Positions 57,431 through 64,000 of a stretch of 64,000 nucleotides of DNA are shown here, piece after piece (position 1 is the first letter of the stretch; each line of letters opens with the position of its first letter). The DNA is from Romanomermis culicivorax (lineage: Eukaryota; Nematoda; Enoplea; Mermithida; Mermithidae): positions 372,001 to 436,000 of the forward strand of contig CAWUHX010000146.1 in the NCBI GenBank assembly GCA_963922205.1, written 5' to 3'. The position numbers and the translations under genes were made by a program. Below the pieces are notes generated by a model that was given only the letters and a program-made list of their open reading frames with translations, searched no databases and was not told the origin of the DNA.

Positions 57431-57800
57431 TAACACTAATTCTTTTCACTAAAAAAAATGTTTTTTTGAACCCGAACGAAGGGGATTTTCTCCAACTTTG
57501 ACCACTCATATAATTTGACCAAATTAACATTTTCAAAAAATAAAAAAGCGTAAAGTATCAATGTCCAGGGATGCATACGCATTGAGGAACCTACTGCAAC
57601 TGGGGGCCCTAAAAAAGGCCGTTTTTGCATGTTTATGGCGCCCCACCGAGCACCATTTCATTTTAGACTCCCAATGACCTTTGACACCCCTATGTTTGCC
57701 CATATGGCGGATGTTATGCAAAAAACCTCATGTCTCTATCTATAACCGTTTTTGCTCTAGGGGGTATCACATTTTAGGGGACCAAGTATATTAAAGGTTG
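57431..57800 (-). mobile_element. Head module of the composite repeat family (copy 2)
   Basis: On the minus strand: 'gagcaaaaacgg', 'tggtgctcggtgggg', 'acatgcaaaaacgg', 'gggcccccagttgc', in the same order as 24,570-24,750. It adjoins satellite units as in that copy. Confidence 0.7.
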
Positions 57801-58318
57801 ACGCTACCGCGCCACCTATGATTTATTCTCCAGCAGAATAAGTCTGTTCCATTAGCTGGCTTGAATGAAAAACGATTCAGATTTTTTCATCTTCGTCTAC
57901 CTACTTGTATAGCTCGGATGTCAATTCGTTCAAAATGTCTAATAATTTGCAAACAAGGGAAATTAGCTCTTTTTTAATGCTACGGTCGTAAAACGGCGCC
58001 CATCCGTCAAAGGAAAGTTATATCCTATTTGCCAATTTTTAAAGGCTTTTGCTATTATTTCTGGCAGTCAAAATAGGAGGTTTGAAATATTCGAAGAAAG
58101 CATTTCGTATTGGCCATTGTTGAAAGGAGAGAAAGAAAGAAGAGTGGATGTAGTGAAGGAAAAATGGGAATAATGAAGACACGTTTTCCCGGATTACTGC
58201 ATCGAAAAGATGAAAAGCCAAATCACTGATCCAGTTAAATTTGGATTACTAACAAGATTCATAGCGAGAAATCACATTTATCCACGACAATTAATTCAAG
58301 ATAACGGGTTTGAAGGTA

Positions 58319-58773
58319 TCAAATAATTATTCCATCATAAGGATTTATGTTTGGAGTAGAATAAACTATATATAACGGCTTCAAAATATATTTCATTTTT
58401 CTTTCAAACTTCCACACGTCACCAAAAAAATCGTAGAATATTTCACAATAGTTGAACGCCTTCGTGAATACATACCATACATGCACACTGGGCATAAGAC
58501 GGAGGGTAAATCCTCCCACCTGAAAGTAAAAATAGCCTCTTCGCACGTCGAAAAAGTGGTCAAATCCCAACCTCAACGTTTAGAAATTGACAAAAATCAC
58601 GTTATCCTGTCGAAAGTGGAATTTTTCAAAGATTTTATCTCCCATTTATACATTTCCCCTAAATTTTTTCCTCTATGTATTCCTACCTGGAAAATTTTCA
58701 CCGTGAATCTCTGACACACATTGAGATATTCCATAGATACATCCGAAATAGAGTTATCCATCGGAACTGACAT
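58319..58773 (-). CDS. Possible two-exon small gene, family not recognised
   Basis: Exon 1 (58,687-58,773) runs from ATG for 29 codons (starting MSVPMDNSISDVS) to TTCCAG|GTAGGA. Exon 2 (58,319-58,519) follows the acceptor TTTACTTTCAG| in phase 0 and runs 66 codons to a stop. The result is 95 residues with a 167-bp intron, close in size to the smaller FOXRED2 introns. Exon 2 is aromatic-rich (PSVHVWYVFTKAFNYCEIFY). Both splice sites are canonical and in frame, which is the main support. It could still be chance, or part of a longer gene. Confidence 0.3.
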
Positions 58774-60600
58774 TTATTGTAGGCATTCCAATCAGAAAAC
58801 TTTCTGTCAACCTTACGAAACAATATTAGAAAATAACAAAAAGTACAACTTCTGATGAGGCTTGCATCGCGATTACCTACAGTAATTGTAATATTTTAGT
58901 ACCTGCCGACTGAAAAATTAAAAAAGAAATATCCACAAATGTTCATAGTTGTTTTGTTTAAGTTAATCACTTGTCAGCACTATCATTCATTACCTGAAAT
59001 TTTGTGGCACTGATTTCTGTTCAGTTTGCCGTGCATATTTGACTTCAAAAGACATTCCTTGCAATAATACGAACCATTTTTTTGAAAAGGAGAGTTTTAG
59101 CAAAGAAAAAAGCAAAGAAAAATTGTGGCCTGTAAATCTTCCGATTTCATTTTTTTTGGCGTTTGATCAAAGAACTGACATCGCATGTTCATCGGCGGTC
59201 TCAGCCTTTTTTGACATTGGGTTATGTACCCGTTCTTTATAAGGTTATTTCTACCTACTAGTGGAACTGGTCGTGTTGTTTTGCGGTGCTGCAGCAGCCT
59301 GGTTGGAAATGCTTTTATTGTTTCAAAATCATACCGTTTCATGCGTCGAAGTAACTGGACTTCCCGACCCAGCTGCACAAATATCTATTTCGTGAAGGGG
59401 GTCCCTTCAGCCAATTTCAAACCTGAATAACTCATGAACCAAAGAGCCGGACATTAACTTTCTTTACATAGGTAGATAGATCTTTGAAATCGGCATCTAT
59501 TGTGTGAAGTCGACATTTGAATCGGAAAAAACTAGTGGAGCTCATTTGATGGAACGCGACCTCCTTCCCGGAAGGGATGTTCGAGAAATCGAGTCCAGGG
59601 GCCATTGATAAGGTTGCGTCATATTTTTCAATCCACTAAGCTTTGTTTATTCTTTTTGATGTTCAGCCTCTACATAAAAGATTGAACAAACATTTCCGCT
59701 AATGCTTTTCTTCATAGATATATCTTTGCGTTAGATACAAAATAATTTATTTCCCCCGTTTCGCACTGGAAGACGGACCTCAAGAAAATTATCTTTAAGG
59801 TTTTGATCATCGAAGTCATTCTGAAGGATTTATCTACATAATCGAAAAAAATTATTTTGAGCCGGATCGAGTTATAGATAGATTGAACAGGTCTAAATAA
59901 AATTGAGAGCGAGTAAAACGGATTGAGGCAGATTACTTTTTGTCCATATTATGTTTTGTAGGAACAAGACTTCATCAAGGATAGATATTTCGTCAGTGAT
60001 AGAATCTTCAAGAGAATCTTCTTTTCATCTACACTCCATGCTAGGGTACTCGCATCGTATAATGTACGTGCGTAGTTTTTATGCTTCTTCATTTATTATT
60101 TTTGTCAGTTGTTCGGAGCGGAAAGAAATTCATTTTTCCGGTTCGGCTACGTTGAAATTTGGGGGCACATAGAGTAGGGGGATAAAATAAATCGAAGTAT
60201 CTTCCAAAGTTCTCAATGCGGCATAACAATGGGCCATTAGTTGGCGAACGAATGCCTGCCTACCTTTTGTTCATTATAGCAAATTTTTTCTTGTCAGAAG
60301 TCTGTTGATTGTTTTGTTTTTTTCATTTTGTCTGTAAATTACTGAACTGACGTTGGGTATAGTCTCTTTTCTATAGAATGAGTCAGGAACAAACTGCTGC
60401 AAAAGTAATTACCGTCATTGAAACAGTTCTAGAGCTGTCAGATTGTGTCTTAATATAGTTGTATGATGACGAATTCATTGTCCTATACCACTCGTGATAT
60501 AATGGACAATGTCAAATGAACCAAACAGGCAATACCATTAATCCCGTTAAATTTTTGATTTAAGTTCAACATTTATTTCTTATCATTTTCTGTATAACAG
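58774..60600. other. No gene recognised
   Basis: ORFs of up to 93 codons on both strands without motifs or splice support. Confidence 0.5.
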
Positions 60601-60602
60601 AT

Positions 60603-60760
60603 TTTATTGTCTGTTTTTTTACAATGCAATTAGATAATAACAGTTGAAAGCAAGTGCTACTTAAAATATTTACGATTTCCTGCTAAACTATATGTCCCAT
60701 GGAACTGAAAATTTGTTCGCTTACTCAACTAAGGTTTAACAATCTGAAAAATAAGATTCT
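60603..60760. mobile_element. Diverged TATAGTCTG-family MITE copy
   Basis: 'ttgtctgtttttttacaatgc' then 'gttgaaagcaagtgctactt' and 'gaactgaaaatttgttcgc' follow the order of the complete copy at 21,313. The termini are eroded. Confidence 0.55.
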
Positions 60761-60956
60761 ATCCTAAAAGCTTCGTGTAAAAAATTTCGGGACAATGTTA
60801 ATTTTTGCCAGGATCCAATTTACAAATATTTTACAAAAATATTTGTACTATGCTACCAAGCATTAATCTGAAATTTGCATCTTGCATTTCAGATGATATG
60901 TAAGAAATTTGTAACCGAATCGTTTTCGCTGTACAGTTCTTACGAAATTTTGAATC

Positions 60957-61197
60957 ATGGTCAATAAATACAGAAACAGGAGACCTAAAACTGGCTTGAG
61001 CTCCTCCGGCGGCTATAACGCCCCTCTACTGAGACCCTTGAAAAATTTGTACCCTTTATCGCAATGCGAACGCGTTTTTTTGGACGCCACGGAACACGGG
61101 GACAAGGCCACTATTCAGGCTGTACTCCAAGAACCACCCGAAAATTTCAGCGTCAATTGTACGGATTTGTTGGGCCGAACGGCTTTGGAAATCGCGG
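60957..61197 (+). CDS. TRPC-family cation channel, first coding exon (partial gene)
   Basis: The ATG at 60,957 has an in-frame TGA two codons before it, so this is the true start. The exon gives 80 codons plus one base, ending GCGG|GTGAGA. After a basic, Gly/Ser-containing tip it reads LSQCERVFLDATEHGDKATI and NVNC-type SVNCTDLLGRTALEIA. That is the first ankyrin repeat of canonical TRP channels (compare the NINCVDxLGRxA motif). These are tetrameric plasma-membrane Ca2+-permeable channels downstream of phospholipase C. The remaining ankyrin repeats and six membrane segments are not visible before 64,000. Which TRPC subtype it is cannot be told from this exon. Confidence 0.85.
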
Positions 61198-61737
61198 GTG
61201 AGAAACTCAAATGATTGGCCAACTATAGGGCATTTTCCTTGAAATGATAGACCCAGCGACTACCAAACAAGTAGGTACAATTTCTACGCAATTTTCAACG
61301 AATGGAAAAGCTTATACTGCAGTAAAACGTAAAAATTCTTCACGACAATACGATTTTATAAAATAATATATTAACCCATGATGCTTTCTCAGAACGGTGA
61401 TTCATTGTTACTTACTTGAGAAATTTTGACAATTTAACGACGTTATTGGAAGAAATTTTCAGCTTGTTCTGTTTAGCGCTCATGGTAAAAAAATTTTCTT
61501 CATTCATTACAGTAATAAAGGCTTACTATTCTCCGTTCAATTTGAAATGATCGATGTAGCTGTCGATGTTTCGGCAAACGCAGTCTTACTAGAGATCAGG
61601 AAATCTATTTCGATAATCTTGAAATGATTGAAAAGCGCGATCATCAAGTAAAGGAAAAATTTTTTGATTAGAGTCAGAGTTTTTCAAAATTTTGAGTATA
61701 TGTTTGGCTGCGACCTCGCTGCATCGATCATCTTAAA
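61198..61737 (+). other. Intron 1 of the TRPC gene, first part
   Basis: No further ankyrin-coding exon is recognised here. A short open stretch at about 61,530-61,626 has no matching channel motif and no convincing splice phase. Confidence 0.5.
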
Positions 61738-61985
61738 ACTAGTTTATTAGAAAATGCCCCGACGGGGCAGAAAAAAGAAGAATATACTCGATGGATATTT
61801 GCCGAGCAAGAAAAAGGATTGAACTAGATTTTTGAGAACTTGGGTTGGAGTTGGAAAAAATTCATTTTCGCCATATTGGATTTCCAAAAAAAATTTCCAT
61901 GTCTGTGAAAATGTATATCCTGCAGCATCTTGCATTTTGTCCTTCCCCTGGCATTAACTACAGCGAAATTTTTCTATATGAAAAT
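61738..61985 (+). repeat. ACTAGTTTATTAG module (copy 3)
   Basis: Starts AACTAGTTTATTAGAAAATG and is nearly the mirror of 63,232-63,452. Its far end ('gcattttgtccttcccctgg') instead matches the 33-kb copy. Confidence 0.85.
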
Positions 61986-62134
61986 TATATGCACATGATT
62001 ACAAATGTAAAGAAATGGTAAACCAATAGCTTTCTGACTCCCAAGAGATTCAAAACTTCTGCCTCTCACACTAGCTGAAAAATAGTGAGGCAGGATTATA
62101 GTCATTTTCAGAACTATAAAGAAACCCGAGGTTG

Positions 62135-62502
62135 GTTGCACTAACCCAACATGAGGATAATCTCAACATCGGGATAAAATTGATGATGCTGAGTTTGAGC
62201 TAATCACAATGTCCAAATTATTCTCTTCCACTGCACAAACAATACTCACTTCAGGATTTACTACTACTGAGGTTTAAGTTCGAGTTTGAGAATTGCATAC
62301 ATTTTTACATTTATTTGCTTAAGAGATAAGAAAATTATGTGAAAATATTAGTGCAACCCGACAGCTCGAGTTGGGGATAATCTCGACATTGAGCCCGTTA
62401 GGATCCTATTGACATTCAAATTATACTGAACTTGAGATCAAATCGAGTCGCTTTTTTGTTCGAGATTATCTTGAGCTCGAGCTCAGATCCCTTTAGTGCA
62501 AC
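62135..62502. mobile_element. Probable MITE with GTTGCACTAA ends
   Basis: GTTGCACTAA at 62,135 and TTAGTGCAAC ending at 62,502 are perfect 10-bp inverted ends. Inside, 'gataatctcaacat', 'gataatctcgacat' and an inverted 'tcgagattatc' repeat the subterminal sequence. Confidence 0.6.
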
Positions 62503-63231
62503 TGATACTTGGTTACAGTCATTGGGCACCGATCTGCAAATGGAGGAACAGGGTAAAGCATACGAAAATGCTCCTGATTCAGCCATGCCTATATTAGGAG
62601 TGTGCGCCAAATCCTGTACCCAGTTCACCCCGACTCCACTTGCACTCCCAGTGAAACAGTATGACTTTTTTGAAAGCAAGACGGGAGCGACAGAGATGGA
62701 TGAAATTGCTTCCCGTCTGCAATGCCACAAAAAGCGCCCTTTCTGCAAATTTCAGTTTAAATCCAAAAACCGTGAATGACGCTATTTCGTTGAATAGTTA
62801 AATAGAAGAGAATAAATTTGTTTATAGCTTGTAATCAGTAGAACTTACAGAGTGAATTCTATGCGATATGCTATATAAAATGAGTGCATTAAACATATCT
62901 TGCACAATCGATTTAGTTCTAAGAGGACTTTATGCTATAAGTTCTTTTCTAAAAAAGCCGAGTGGAATTTTATGTGCCACTTTCCTACGATCGATTCCTG
63001 TTTTATTAACACTAAATTTAGCAAAAAAGTTCAACGCAGTTAGAGGCACACATGTATGAGGGAAAACATGGGGGTACAAACTACCCCAAAGGTTTTGAAA
63101 CTGGAAAATCTGTTATAAAAAAAAATTTGGTCAACTTTCTTGAATTTTTGATCTCAAAAAACGCCAAAAAATAAAGGTCCAGCCCTGAACTCTTCTTGAA
63201 GTTCCGGAGATCTACATGTTTGGTTGGAAAG
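62503..63231. other. No gene recognised
   Basis: Opposed ORFs at 62,416-62,779 (115 and 110 codons) are open on both strands. Neither shows a motif. Confidence 0.45.
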
Positions 63232-63545
63232 TGTGTTGATGCACTCAGCTGCAGAATATACTTTTTCACAGACATGGAAAATTTTTTTTTTGAGAAAGAA
63301 TGAAAATCCAATATAACGAAAGTGAATTTTTTCCAACTCCAACCCAAGTTCTCAAGAATCTAGTTCGATCCTTTTTCTAGCTTGGCAACTATCCAAGCAA
63401 GTATATTCTTCTTTCTTCTGCCCTATCGGGGCATTTTCTAATAAACTAGTTCACCTCTTTTTAGTGGGCCTCAACCATGCACGAAAACCTTCATAGAAGC
63501 GCATTTAAGTTTCAAATTTGGTCATCTTCACATAAAAGAAACAAT
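63232..63545 (-). repeat. Tail module of the composite repeat family (copy 4)
   Basis: On the minus strand: 'ggccaaatttg'-like words, 'cccactaaaaagaggtg', then AACTAGTTTATTAGAAAATG, 'gccccgatagggcag', 'gttgccaagctagaaaaagg' and 'tattctgcagctgag'. Same order as 25,290-25,590. Confidence 0.88.
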
Positions 63546-63580
63546 AAGAAATCTTAAAGCTAAAACTTATTGTAAACAGA

Positions 63581-64000
63581 GTGTAAAGTGACCATTTCGA
63601 TTGAATTCCCCATAAACAAGAATCCCTCAACCCAAAAAAACCTCAAAAATACTTTCGTTTTAAATACACACAGAACAATTTCTTGTGTGAAGTGATTGTG
63701 TCCATTGAATTCCGCATGGTCAGAAACCTCTCCCCTCAAACATCGCAGAAATACATTTGAAATACACTCAATATAATTTTGTGTGTAAAGTGATCACATT
63801 CATTAAATTTCCCGTGGTCGAAACCCCCCTCCATAAAAAAATCACGAAAATAGGCTTGATTACGCCCGAGATAATTTTTTTGTGTAAAGTGACGCACCCA
63901 TTGATTTCCCGCAACCAAAGACCCCTTTCACAAAAAAGTCACGAAAATACTCTTGTTTACACCAGGATAAGTTTTTTGTGTAAAGTGATCGCATTCATCA
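63581..64000 (-). repeat. ~98-bp satellite array, at least four full units, running off the window
   Basis: 'gtgtaaagtgaNcgcattcattgaat' recurs at 63,581, 63,684, 63,780, 63,882 and 63,978, with 'aaaatacNcttgtttacacc' in each unit. The array continues past the window end. Confidence 0.92.

Noticed and set aside
61530..61626. Possible second TRPC exon (open stretch after exon 1)
   Set aside because: The frame needed by the exon 1 donor reaches a stop quickly and the peptide lacks the expected ankyrin sequence.
1..64000. tRNA, rRNA or CRISPR features
   Set aside because: I looked for cloverleaf-like B-box sequences, rRNA-like GC-rich blocks and evenly spaced identical repeats with unique spacers. 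The regular repeats found are satellites or minisatellites.

Overview
The window looks like a piece of an AT-rich, repeat-laden animal genome, most likely an invertebrate. Genes are split by introns with canonical GT-AG sites. The two recognisable host genes, a FOXRED2-type flavoprotein and the first exon of a TRPC-type channel, are animal families. No bacterial operon, rRNA, tRNA or CRISPR signal was seen. A degenerate (TTAGGC)n tract at about 55.78-55.86 kb recalls the nematode telomere repeat, but alone it does not fix the phylum.

0-6.9 kb: mostly non-coding, with a possible LINE 3' remnant at the left edge, AT microsatellites, a 106-bp palindrome and a 654-bp terminal-inverted-repeat (TIR) element. 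6.9-22 kb: a FOXRED2 orthologue on the minus strand. I resolved ten exons by splice sites and phase; they join to 671 codons. A diverged second copy of the last exon lies 1.4 kb further downstream. Intron 3 carries a 5.6-kb element with ~0.5-kb TIRs, AG...CT ends and a 6-bp target duplication, which are the hallmarks of a Polinton/Maverick derivative. Intron 5 carries a palindromic minisatellite.

22-32 kb: several-copy dispersed repeats, then a complete but mutated Ty3/gypsy element (26,076-30,986, minus strand) with two 314-bp LTRs, a 5-bp duplication, polypurine tract and gag-PR-RT-RH-IN order. It appears to sit inside an older solo LTR. Another solo LTR follows at 31.6 kb.

33.8-55.6 kb: a nest of mobile DNA. 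A TIR element made of degenerate tandem units arranged as a large palindrome (33,851-38,605 plus 55,503-55,587) is interrupted by a 16.9-kb PIF/Harbinger-type element (38,609-55,499, TSD TAA). The Harbinger element holds a decayed transposase (+) and a convergent MADF-domain gene (-). It has itself been invaded by two oppositely oriented halves of one LTR-retrotransposon family and by small MITEs.

55.6-64 kb: telomere-like repeats, GGACGCGTCC minisatellites, copies of a head/satellite/tail repeat family that also occurs at 24.5-25.6 kb, a possible two-exon small gene (58.3-58.8 kb, minus), and the first coding exon of a TRPC-family channel (60,957-61,197, plus) whose other exons lie outside the window. 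The host genes do not appear functionally linked; the window is chiefly a record of nested transposition around and inside them.
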